A DNA stretch of 64,000 nucleotides, taken from NCBI RefSeq assembly GCF_963678635.1, contig NC_087067.1, positions 18,049,639 through 18,113,638 of the forward strand. The letters are read 5' to 3'. Source of the stretch: Symsagittifera roscoffensis (taxonomy: Eukaryota; Xenacoelomorpha; Acoela; Convolutidae). This document shows, one piece after another, positions 56,101 through 64,000 of this stretch. The position numbers were made by a program, and so were the translations under genes. The first letter of the stretch is position 1. Each line of letters starts with the position of its first letter. A model generated the notes under the pieces. It did not search any database. It was given only the letters and a program-made list of their open reading frames with translations, and was not told the DNA's origin.

Positions 56101-57754
56101 GGTCAGATTCATCTAGGTTTTCTACCACGATAAAGCTCATCCACAGGTTACGTTCCCCCAAATTGAGGGCTATTATCGGCGTCCTGCCCAGCACCCGAAG
56201 GGCCCCTTTGTTTGCAGCTGACAGCCGTATTCTCGAGTCTATCAAGTCACCTTTGTCAAAGCCCATCCTTTCCCAAGTTTCGATTGGTATGACGCTCAAG
56301 ACTGCTCCCGTATCAAGTAACCCATGCAACTGAGTCTTTTTGCCACTTATATCTAGCACGTGCCCTGTCACATCTGCTTCTGTCCCGATGTGCATTGCAT
56401 CTTCTTCAAGCATGGCGCAGTGTCCAATCGATCTCACTTTCAACTCTTCTTTCCCTGCGTAGATTTGCCCAATTAGGTCTTCGTCGCATGTTATCATTGT
56501 CTTGGTATAGATGTTGATCCCATCTATATTTAGCATCACCTCGTGTGGACCATAAGCTTCAGTATACCTGTTATCAACACGTACCGACTTGCTGCCCCCT
56601 CTCGTGAGTAGTGCTCTCAACGCTCTAGAAGTCGTTTGTGGGCTTATACAGCTCAAGTAATCTGCGTACACGTCAATGTGCATTATTGTCTGGTCGCTCG
56701 GTTCGCTCAAGTTTCTGGTTACCTCGTGCCCGCCCACTGTGATTATCGACATTATTCTAGCCCCAATTTTCGATATGCCGAATGGCTTTCCCGTCACCAT
56801 TTTTACAGTGTTACAATTCCCCGTCTTTGTTGAGCCCGGTACAGCCTCTGGTGTTTGGTTCGATCCGGTTAATGCTTCGTTAAAATTCTGTCTTTCGATC
56901 TCCAGCTTTAGTCGTTGCTCTATTTCTTTCGCAGCCAGATCCTGTTTCACTTTGGCAATTGCTTCCGTCGCCGCTTTCTCATAATTTATCTCTAGAGAGT
57001 TCCCGGCCGGGGATTCTATCGCACCATTAACATGTGTTACAGCTTTCACTGTCTTCGTCGGCAATTCCGTGCTTGGTGCTCCTAAGTTCCTCGATTCAAA
57101 CTCGTTTTGCCTGTTCCGCTGATTCTGCACCGCCGCTAATGCCAACTTATGTTTGGGGTGACTCTGGTCCTTGACCGCTTCCCAGAACAAGGGACAATCC
57201 ATTCTGAAGTGCCCCTCCTGGTTATAGAAGAAGCATCTAGCGCCTATCTTGATGATTAAGCCATTATAGTACTCGTGTTCCTCCATCTGGCTCATGTCTT
57301 CCTCATCCGGTGCGTATCCTAGGCTCTTCATGCCTAGTTTGTATGTTGTGCAGTCAGCCACGTGGTGATCCGCCGACCCGCAGTTCGCGCATGATCTGCG
57401 CTTGTCCATGTCATCTCTCGGCTTGTACCATGACGACCTCTGGGGTTGACTTCCCCCTTGCGTGTTCCTGTTTTCTGAATATGAGTATTTCTTGGGTTTC
57501 ATCAGCATGTATTCCCTCGATTTCTGTCTCATTTCTTCTGGGGTTGTTGCGTTGTCTTTCGACAATGTGTAGTATGTTGCTAACATTGTTCTTAAGTCAT
57601 CACTTTTTACCCCATCAATGAACTTCGAGGCAATGCTAAAGTTTCTTCTGTTTGTCGACTCCTCCGGGTCACTCCTTCTTCTCAAGCTCTCGAGGTCATC
57701 TAGGAACCGATCAATTGACTCGTCGTCCCTCTGCCTTCTCTTTTCAAATCTCAA
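53168..57754 (-). CDS. Ty3/gypsy pol (zinc knuckle-protease-RT-RNase H), 1,528 codons
   Basis: The frame is open from just after the gag break; it has no ATG at its beginning. The first ~75 residues are the end of the capsid domain. Zinc knuckle 1 is intact (Cys122, Cys125, His130, Cys135). Knuckle 2 has Tyr at its second Cys position (Cys174, Tyr177, His182, Cys187). The protease has LLDTGAVLSVIP (481-484) and ILGRDF. RT spans about 795-1010 with LDLGSAFWQVPL (Asp902), MPFGLCNATATFQ and CYVDDVVIA (967-970). RNase H spans about 1075-1235 with DTDAS (Asp1117), AEMFAVV (Glu1162) and VDNRAL (Asp1187). About 290 acidic linker residues follow, then the integrase ORF overlaps by ATGA. It acts in cytoplasmic virus-like particles. 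It resembles the Gypsy lineage; the finer clade is not determined. Confidence 0.93.
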   Translation of the reverse strand: MRFEKRRQRDDESIDRFLDDLESLRRRSDPEESTNRRNFSIASKFIDGVKSDDLRTMLATYYTLSKDNATTPEEMRQKSREYMLMKPKKYSYSENRNTQGGSQPQRSSWYKPRDDMDKRRSCANCGSADHHVADCTTYKLGMKSLGYAPDEEDMSQMEEHEYYNGLIIKIGARCFFYNQEGHFRMDCPLFWEAVKDQSHPKHKLALAAVQNQRNRQNEFESRNLGAPSTELPTKTVKAVTHVNGAIESPAGNSLEINYEKAATEAIAKVKQDLAAKEIEQRLKLEIERQNFNEALTGSNQTPEAVPGSTKTGNCNTVKMVTGKPFGISKIGARIMSIITVGGHEVTRNLSEPSDQTIMHIDVYADYLSCISPQTTSRALRALLTRGGSKSVRVDNRYTEAYGPHEVMLNIDGINIYTKTMITCDEDLIGQIYAGKEELKVRSIGHCAMLEEDAMHIGTEADVTGHVLDISGKKTQLHGLLDTGAVLSVIPIETWERMGFDKGDLIDSRIRLSAANKGALRVLGRTPIIALNLGERNLWMSFIVVENLDESDQFILGRDFIRNLDVTIDLNNAMFRIRNPDRRYAIKPVNLIMANENKAPVFLSRRVRLKANEAAIVSLRMKNYNELSDNKQVCIVPNPNSQSAAVLGRSFSITKSGLCVSVLFNTLDIPITIQRGRKLGYALPVKTRYETIANSKQNEVVDCPNHRDKICILRRLQKIKESSGLIKSLKSETDDGLSSCSNFPERPTLDEMQTDKPVLPEIEHLRGKLKDQQLEAIKDVLERNEEVFSRHKADIGCCNFVEHGIELEENAVPHREGAMRMTPHKSDACRKEIETLLEYDMIEPSKSPWACGVVMAKKKGDQLRFCCDFRYLNSVTVKDAYPIPRIDESLSKLGDAQFFTTLDLGSAFWQVPLRKQDRDKTGFACELGLFQWKRMPFGLCNATATFQRLMAHALIGVTKKYGNLVMCYVDDVVIATPTLEDHIERLDEVFACMKRSGLKCKPSKCEILKDSIKYLGRMVDKHGIRPDTDAVEAVLTWKSPKTEHQLMSFLGFANYYREFIKGYADKVYPMQQLMRHKGKKFTWNNAAEESFQRIKKELCEAPVLGMPTEKGMYVLDTDASVVAISGILHQEQEWNGKTVVRPIAYGSKVLSDTEMKYGAPKAEMFAVVTFVEKYRAYLGSEPFKLRVDNRALSWLKTYSMDQSYIGRWIVRLDGYNMIIEHRTRDKHQNADSLSKKTEFYERQEQREADRPEIKDGFSFMDKETYDSLPLTRWLDKSGKPIENHPELPKEPPEKTILKRSKRIPIEIILKSKIVKETLKAKGYDLNQVEAGTAQIDDDLMRLLEKLSDDKTVIQEKGQEEPEVTILRRKETVNDTDSSRGSVTDSKDVVRSLIDKIPVNILEQTKVRKKKVTFKEDTEHLGLGQESGECSRFTEEGTGEGKLSGEREGWDEDSDESSENQDSLCMILAEEKTRHHDRELQTDPSSGTYNMDIQEMRGGEELEKIAVARKPSGNYHATQTSERIWYQKMI

Positions 57755-59288
57755 ATATCATCATCGCTTGGTGACCCTTCATGCCTGATCCGAATCGATT
57801 CAGCAATATTTCGAAGATTTTGTCCGCGGTGTCGCGTTCTTCTTCTTTCTTTGCAACCACGCATTTCAATGCCGTGCCTTCCAGGTTGCTGAGTATGGCT
57901 GTGCATGCTTGCCTTTCATCATTTAAGTTATCTTGCTCTAGATGTAATCTCATCACTTCCACCCACGTGTCAATGCATCCATCTGAATCGTCTTTGAATT
58001 CTTCTGGCTTCTTGAAAGTTTTTCTTGATTTTCCGTCTCTCCTATCGCTCGAGTTAGTGTTCCTCGTGGCGAAGGCCTCTAGAGTCCTGTTCATCATCTC
58101 CCAAGTGCTTGCCCACGTCATGGCATCCGGACCTGCGTTGCTGCTAGCTGTTGAGTCCCCCGGACCACTCGTTGTGTTTGATGTCCCATTTTTCATGATT
58201 GTTTTAGCAACCGTTGGTGCTATGCTTACCGCATCCCTGTTTAAAGGCAACGGTGTCGATTGCCGTTTGTTTCTTTGTGGTTCCACAAAGTCAACTCTGG
58301 TGCCTTGCGTGCGATCCACTGCCGGTCTTTCTTGTGAGGTAGAATTTCTCAAGATTGCATCCAACTTCGCCTGTATTGCACTCGAACTTTCGGCCTGATT
58401 CCTGTTCATTATGTCCATTCTCTTTTCCAGGCTACCTAATTGGCTGTTGACATCATCATATCGGTTTTTCAACTGTTGCATATCTTTTTTGATGTTCTTA
58501 TCTCGTTCTTCATTGGTGGCATCTACCTTGTCCGACATCTGCTGGAGTCTCTCGTCTGTCGCCTTAGCCAGGTTAAAATGACTATGCAGATATTCGTGTT
58601 TGTTGTATTTTAACTCCTTCTTTATCAGGTTTCTATCTTCCTCACTATACTTTAGTTTTTTGTCGATCTGATTTAGCTTTGTCATCAGGTCGCCAAGCTC
58701 AAGAGCAGCTGTTTCATGAACAGCCGTTGTCTTGTTTTCGGCTGCCTCTTCTGTTCTGGCTTGTTCTTCCTTTGGGTCGGCTTCTGTCGCCTTCGTGCTC
58801 ACTGTCCCAAATGTTCGTGCTCTTCCAGTCTGTGATTCTTCGGCCGTGTTGTCTTTCGATTTCATTCCGACCATCATCGCCAACTTTTCTGTAAAAGATG
58901 TCTTCTTTACTTTTTAGTCATCTTTCACCGTTTCTCGGGTATTGCCTGTTGTGTCTTCCAACGCGTCTATCGGCGAAAACTCCACGGTTTTTGGATTTTG
59001 ATCTTCCATATGGGGCATCGGTGTGGATTCCGTTGTCTTTTTCTCCACTTCATCTACGCTCTGGTCTGGTGTCTCTAGGTCGATTTCGATTGTGGGCTCC
59101 ACCTGTTTTTCCCTCGCATCTTCTCGCGTCTTGCTCTCGGTGCCACTCCTCGTGCTGACCATGCTAACTGAAAAGTTATCTTTTGTTTTGCCTGGGCCCC
59201 TTGATGTCGTTCCGCGCAGCGACGAGTTATATTTCGTGTTTGATCCACTTGACCTTTTTTCTAGCGCCGGTACCCTACTCCGTCTCAT
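57744..59288 (-). pseudogene. Gypsy gag (matrix/coiled-coil and capsid), with in-frame stop and 3' frame change
   Basis: ATG at 59288. Codons 1-124 (with MVSTRSGTESKTREDAREKQ) end at TAA (58914-58916), but the same frame continues open to 57746. Downstream of the stop are a long coiled coil (about 58700-58350; KLNQIDKKLKYSEEDRNLIK, QLGSLEKRMDIMNRNQ) and a retrotransposon gag/capsid-like part (KPEEFKDDSDGCIDTWVEVM, ACTAILSNLEGTALK, ILLNRFGSG). The frame then stops at TGA inside the capsid domain; the rest of capsid lies one base forward in the pol frame. A 7-bp near-direct repeat (ATTTGAG/ATTTGAA) sits exactly at that point. The breaks look like damage rather than programmed recoding, because the shift is inside capsid. 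Confidence 0.8.
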
Positions 59289-59506
59289 TATTTCTATTTA
59301 CAATTGATCGTATTTACAATATTATTATATACACAATTCTATTCTACGAATTGTGAAAAAGAATTCTTAAAAGGAAATATACAACGTGATAAAAACCTTT
59401 CTTGAAACTTTCTTTATTTGTGGTCCCAACCGTACCGGGTTCCGACTAGTGTTGTTCTGTTTTAAATCTGTCTCAAACACTTATTGTAATTTTACTTCAA
59501 TTTTTA
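59289..59506 (-). other. Leader sequence upstream of gag
   Basis: Non-coding AT-rich sequence between the gag ATG and the minisatellite. A primer-binding site would be expected near here, but I could not identify one with confidence, nor the edge of a 5' LTR. Confidence 0.35.
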
Positions 59507-60120
59507 TACCGTCCTAAGACTTCCAGTTACCGTCCCTACTCTTCTTTGTACCGTCCCAGGCTTCTTTCTACTGTCCCAAAACTGTTCGGTACTGTCCCAG
59601 TACTTCGTCAGTGTCCCAAGACCCTTGTCCTGAGAGTACTATCCCAAGGCTACTGTCCCAAGGCTAGTGTCCCAAGACTAGTGTCCCAAGACTAGTGTCC
59701 CAAGACTACTGTCCCAAGGCTAGTGTCCCAAGACTACTGTCCCAAGGCCAGTGTCCCAAGGCTAGTGTCCCAAGACTACTGTCCCAAGACTAGTGTCCCA
59801 AGACTACTGTCCCAAGGCTAGTGTCCCAAGGTTAGTGTCCCAAGACTACTGTCCCAAGGCTAGTGTCCCAAGACCACTGTCCAAAGACCCTGTCTCAAGA
59901 CCCTTGTCCCAAGACCACTGTCCCAAGACCACTGTCCCAAGACCACTGTCCCAAGACCACTGTCCCAAGACCACTGTCCCAAGACCACTGTCCCAAGACC
60001 ATTGTCCCAAGACTGTATCAAGACTGTTCTGGTCCAACACTGTCCCAGGACTGCACTGTCCCAAGACTGTCCCCAGACTGCTCTGTCCCAAGACTTCTTT
60101 GGCACTGTCCCAAGACTGTT
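59507..60120 (-). repeat. 14-bp minisatellite in the gypsy leader
   Basis: Dozens of copies of a 14-bp unit, plus-strand CTGTCCCAAGACCA with variants AAGACTACT and AAGGCTAGT. The array is degenerate at both ends and most regular between 59640 and 60010. Because 14 is not a multiple of three, every frame reads a 14-residue repeat (CPKTTVPRPLSQDH-type on the plus strand). These open frames are repeat artefacts, not genes. Confidence 0.95.
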
Positions 60121-61007
60121 GACAAGTGTCTGAGCGGTGGGACCTCTTTCTTCTTCGTTATGGGGACTTGTTGATTCACTGTACCTTGTGCCACCACTCA
60201 AGCTCTAGTAAAATTTTCCCAAAAACCCTCTCTTAAAAGCCAAATGCTGACCCCCCTTTTTCTTATTTCTTTTTAATTACCTCTCTTTCAATGTTCCAAG
60301 CAACTTGAGACCAAAACCTGTGCGCAGGTATCTTGTGATCACCTGTTCGTATAAAAACTAAACACAAATCCTCACCAAAATGCAACAAAAATCCAAGCTA
60401 GAAAAAATAATAAAAACGGAAAGATGAGCCCACCTAAAATTCAAAGGTGACCAATGTCTACCTTTTGTCGAGAAAAAAAAATAAAAATAAAAATTTTGTC
60501 CGGTACCTAATTGCCACGGGTTTTCCTCCCCCCAACTAATAATCTTATTGGGTATCACCAGAATTGTCTACGTCCGTTCCCCCCTACCAATCCGACAGGG
60601 CACCTTCCTTAACTCGAGTTCAAATTTCGATATCCACTTATTATTACCAACGCGTGTTAATGACTAATGTAACTAAATCAACGATGTCGACTAATTAGTT
60701 ACTCTAATTTCCCCCCTTTTTACAATTTACAGCTGCCAACCTCTAACCTAACCAGCCCCCCTTCTAACCTCCCCCCTTTCTAGCCCCCTTCTTAAGCCTA
60801 AAAATTACCTTAAGCGCCGGGTGCTAAACCTCTCAAGAGAAAACCGTAGACCTGTTTCCAGGCCTGCTTAAGTAAAAACGTTCCTCAAAACCGAGGGATT
60901 TCGCTTATCCAATTTTACACTTATCTCCTATAATGTAATGTGGATTTTAACGATACCCGTTCTGCCCAACTTGCGAACTCGAGATCTGCCAAATCCTTCT
61001 TGGCTGC
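60121..61007. other. Non-coding region between minisatellite and 70-bp repeats
   Basis: AT-rich then C-rich sequence (CCCCCCTTTTT, AGCCCCCCTTC) with no coding content. It lies between the two gypsy copies and may hold LTR or leader material, but I found no match to the candidate 3' LTR. Confidence 0.35.
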
Positions 61008-61238
61008 TTTCCCACTCGACTGGTCACCTGTTCCAGTCCAGTCTCCTATTGGTTCAGCTCAAGTGTTCCTGAACCACTTTCCCACTCGGCCGGTCACCTC
61101 TTCCAGTCGAGTCTCCTATTGGTTCAGCTCAAGTGCTCCTGAACCACTTTCCCACTCGGCCGGTCACCTCTTCCAGTCGAGTCTCCTATTGGTTCAGCTC
61201 AAGTGCTCCTGAACCACTTTCCCACTCGGCTGGTCACC
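61008..61238. repeat. 70-bp tandem repeat, 3.3 copies, ending at the second gypsy copy
   Basis: Units start at 61008, 61078, 61148 and 61218 (TTTCCCACTCGGCCGGTCAC...). The last is cut at 61238, where gypsy sequence begins. Each full unit has CTATTGG, a GCTCAAGTG motif and CTGAACCAC. The units are nearly identical, so the expansion is recent. Confidence 0.93.
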
Positions 61239-64000
61239 TCTTTTTACTCAAGCTGTCGGCATTCTGATGTTTATCTCGTGTTCTATGCTCAATTATCATG
61301 TTGTATCCGTCCAGGCGAACTATCCACCTCCCAATGTAACTTTGGTCCATTGAGTACGTTTTCAGCCAGCTCACTGCTCGGTTGTCGACTCGCAACTTGA
61401 ATGGCTCACTGCCCAGGTATGCCTTGTATTTCTCGACAAAGGTAACCACCGCGAACATCTCTGCTTTCGGTGCTCCGTACTTCATTTCCGTGTTGCTCAG
61501 GACTTTGCTCCCGTACGCTATTGGTCTCAAGACTGTCTTCCCATTCCATTCTTGTTCTTGGTGGAGAATCCCAGAAATCGCGACTACCGACGCATCCGTG
61601 TCCAGCACGTACATCCCTTTCTCAGTCGGCATACCCAGTACTGGTGCCTCACATAGCTCTTTCTTTATTCTCTGGAATGACTCTTCTGCTGCGTTGTTCC
61701 ACGTGAACTTCTTGCCCTTGTGTCTCATTAATTGTTGCATCGGGTATACCTTGTCCGCATAGCCTTTGATGAATTCTCTATAATAGTTAGCGAAACCCAG
61801 GAAGCTCATCAACTGGTGCTCTGTCTTGGGTGATTTCCAGGTCAGGACTGCTTCCACGGCGTCCGTATCAGGTCTGATGCCGTGCTTGTCTACCATCCTG
61901 CCCAAGTATTTTATTGAGTCCTTGAGTATCTCGCACTTTGATGGTTTACACTTTAGCCCCGACCTCTTCATGCATGCAAACACTTCGTCAAGTCTCTCAA
62001 TGTGGTCTTCCAGTGTTGGCGTGGCTATTACCACGTCATCCACGTAGCACATTACCAGGTTGCCATACTTCTTCGTCACGCCTATCAGCGCGTGTGCCAT
62101 CAACCGCTGAAACGTGGCTGTGGCATTGCAGAGTCCAAACGGCATCCGTTTCCATTGAAACAGACCCAACTCGCAGGCAAACCCTGTCTTGTCTCTGTCC
62201 TGCTTCCTTAGTGGTACCTGCCAAAAGGCCGAGCCTAAATCAAGAGTCGTAAAAAATTGTGCATCACCTAACTTCGAGAGGCTCTCATCAATCCTAGGTA
62301 TGGGATAGGCATCCTTCACCGTGACGGAGTTCAGGTATCGAAAGTCACAACAAAACCTCAACTGGTCGCCTTTCTTTTTGGCCATCACTACTCCACAAGC
62401 CCACGGTGACTTGGATGGTTCTATCATGTCATACTCTAGTAACGTCTCGATTTCTTTTCTACACGCGTCCGATTTGTGTGGGGTCATGCGCATCGCCCCC
62501 TCCCTGTGTGGTACCGCGTTTTCCTCAAGCTCTATTCCATGCTCACACAAAATTACAACACCCGATATCCGCCTTATGCCTCGAAAAAACTTCCTCGTTC
62601 CGCTCTAGTACGTCCTTGATGGCTTCGAGCTGTTGATCTTTCAGTTTGCCCCTCAAATGTTCAATCTCCGGCAGAACCGGTTTATCAGTTTGCATTTCAT
62701 CTAGTGTGGGTCGCTCCGGAAAGTTTGAACAGCTCGACAGTCCATCATCCGTTTCTGACTTAAGTGATTTAATAAGACCTGAAGACTCTTTTATTTTCTG
62801 CAATCGTCTCAAGATACAAATTTTGTCCCTATGATTGGGACAATCAACAACTTCATTTTGTTTTGAGTTCGCGATCGTTTCATATCGAGTTTTAACCGGT
62901 AAAGCATATCCCAATTTCCTCCCTCTCTGTATCGTGATCGGTATATCAAGGGTATTGAACAAGACACTGACGCAGAGGCCGCTCTTCGTTATCGAGAATG
63001 ATCTTCCTAAAACAGCAGCACTTTGACTATTAGGATTCGGAACTATACACACTTGCTTGTTGTCACTTAGTTCATTGTAATTTTTCATCCTCAAGCTTAC
63101 GATTGCCGCTTCATTAGCTTTTAGCCTCACCCTCCTACTCAAGAATACCGGTGCTTTGTTTTCATTTGCCATTATTAAATTTACCGGTTTGATTGCGTAC
63201 CTCCTATCCGGGTTCCGTATCCTGAACATTGCGTTATTTAGATCAATCGTTACGTCTAAATTCCTGATGAAGTCTCTGCCCAAAATGAATTGGTCAGATT
63301 CATCTAGGTTTTCTACCACGATAAAGCTCATCCACAGGTTACGTTCCCCCAAATTGAGGGCTATTATCGGCGTCCTGCCCAGCACCCGAAGGGCCCCTTT
63401 GTTTGCAGCTGACAGCCGTATTCTCGAGTCTATCAAGTCACCTTTGTCAAAGCCCATCCTTTCCCAAGTTTCGATTGGTATGACGCTCAAGACTGCTCCC
63501 GTATCAAGTAACCCACGCAACTGAGTCTTTTTGCCACTTATATCTAGCACGTGCCCTGTCACATCTGCTTCTGTCCCGATGTGCATTGCATCTTCTTCAA
63601 GCATGGCGCAGTGTCCAATCGATCTCACTTTCAACTCTTCTTTCCCTGCGTAGATTTGCCCAATTAGGTCTTCGTCGCATGTTATCATTGTCTTGGTATA
63701 GATGTTGATCCCATCTATATTTAGCATCACCTCGTGTGGACCATAAGCTTCAGTATACCTGTTATCAACACGTACCGACTTGCTGCCCCCTCTCGTGAGT
63801 AGTGCTCTCAACGCTCTAGAAGTCGTTTGTGGGCTTATACAGCTCAAGTAATCTGCGTACACGTCAATGTGCATTATTGTCTGGTCGCTCGGTTCGCTCA
63901 AGTTTCTGGTTACCTCGTGGCCGCCCACTGTGATTATCGACATTATTCTAGCCCCAATTTTCGATATGCCGAATGGCTTTCCCGTCACCATTTTTACAGT
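61239..64000 (-). pseudogene. Second gypsy pol copy (protease-RT-RNase H), 3'-truncated, runs off the window
   Basis: Same orientation and ~99.7% identical to 54049-56820 (offset 7,190, then 7,191). It covers the region from just before the protease (DTGA) through RT (YVDD) to the end of RNase H (HQNADSLSKK), then stops at the 70-bp repeat. A one-base insertion at about 62,545 (CTCACACAAAA against CTCAACAAAA in the first copy) splits it into frames 62543-63991 and 61234-62550. A few substitutions are present, such as Asp to Asn in the LSNTEMKY part of RNase H. The left part of the protein lies beyond 64,000. The integrase, macro-like and SGNH ORFs are missing from its 3' side. Confidence 0.92.

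Noticed and set aside
57744..57760. Programmed +1 gag-pol frameshift
   Set aside because: The frame change lies inside the capsid domain and at a 7-bp near-direct repeat, which fits mutation better than recoding; kept as a finding only with that caveat.
41125..58894. Many plus-strand frames of 60-230 codons
   Set aside because: They are the opposite strand of the long minus-strand retroelement ORFs and have no domains.
59793..60201. Several open frames on both strands with 14-residue repeats
   Set aside because: Artefacts of the 14-bp minisatellite, which lacks stops in most frames.

Overview
The window reads as nuclear DNA of an invertebrate animal. It has GT-AG spliced genes, a long AT-rich non-coding background, three LINE families, hAT DNA transposons, tRNA-like SINE repeats and a very large Ty3/gypsy-type retroelement. 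Nothing looks bacterial or viral-genomic. I cannot name the phylum from the sequence.

Layout. (1) 1.4-3.2 kb, minus strand: four phase-compatible exons of an unrecognised host gene encoding a coiled-coil plus Met/Pro/Ser-rich protein. It probably continues past the last exon seen. (2) 3.2-17.1 kb: no gene I can support. This stretch holds a 300-bp hAT MITE, tRNA-like SINE copies, dispersed repeats and a degenerate ~170-bp tandem array. (3) 17.15-38.47 kb, minus strand: the host gene DENR (density-regulated protein, a translation re-initiation factor). It is split into two coding exons by a 20,755-bp intron. The intron contains degenerate tandem arrays, a nearly identical 5,434-bp tandem duplication carrying pieces of two LINEs, and a third LINE of CR1/L2-like architecture with an internal duplication of its reverse-transcriptase core. 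(4) 39.25-40.06 kb: an 812-bp hAT derivative with perfect 8-bp target-site duplications and a leftover BED-finger exon.

(5) About 40.1-61 kb, minus strand: a more GC-rich block that I interpret as one giant Ty3/gypsy element. In its own 5'-to-3' order (descending coordinates) it has: a leader with a 14-bp minisatellite; a broken gag; pol with zinc knuckle, protease, RT and RNase H; an overlapping ORF with a DD35E integrase and a C-terminal domain resembling OARD1/Poa1p-type macro domains; a 0.5-kb spacer; a 1,565-codon ORF with an SGNH (GDSL) hydrolase that keeps all catalytic blocks and a second weaker SGNH-like segment; three more ORFs of unknown function; and a polypurine tract followed by a candidate 3' LTR. 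The SGNH, macro-like and orphan ORFs sit where a simpler gypsy element would end or carry env. This is the most interesting system in the window. (6) 61.24-64.0 kb: a second, ~99.7% identical copy of the protease-RT-RNase H part in the same orientation. It runs off the right edge and is separated from the first copy by a 70-bp tandem repeat.

Only DENR and the first gene look like host genes. Most of the rest is mobile DNA, much of it very recently duplicated. Every domain call is from reading translated motifs; no searches were run.
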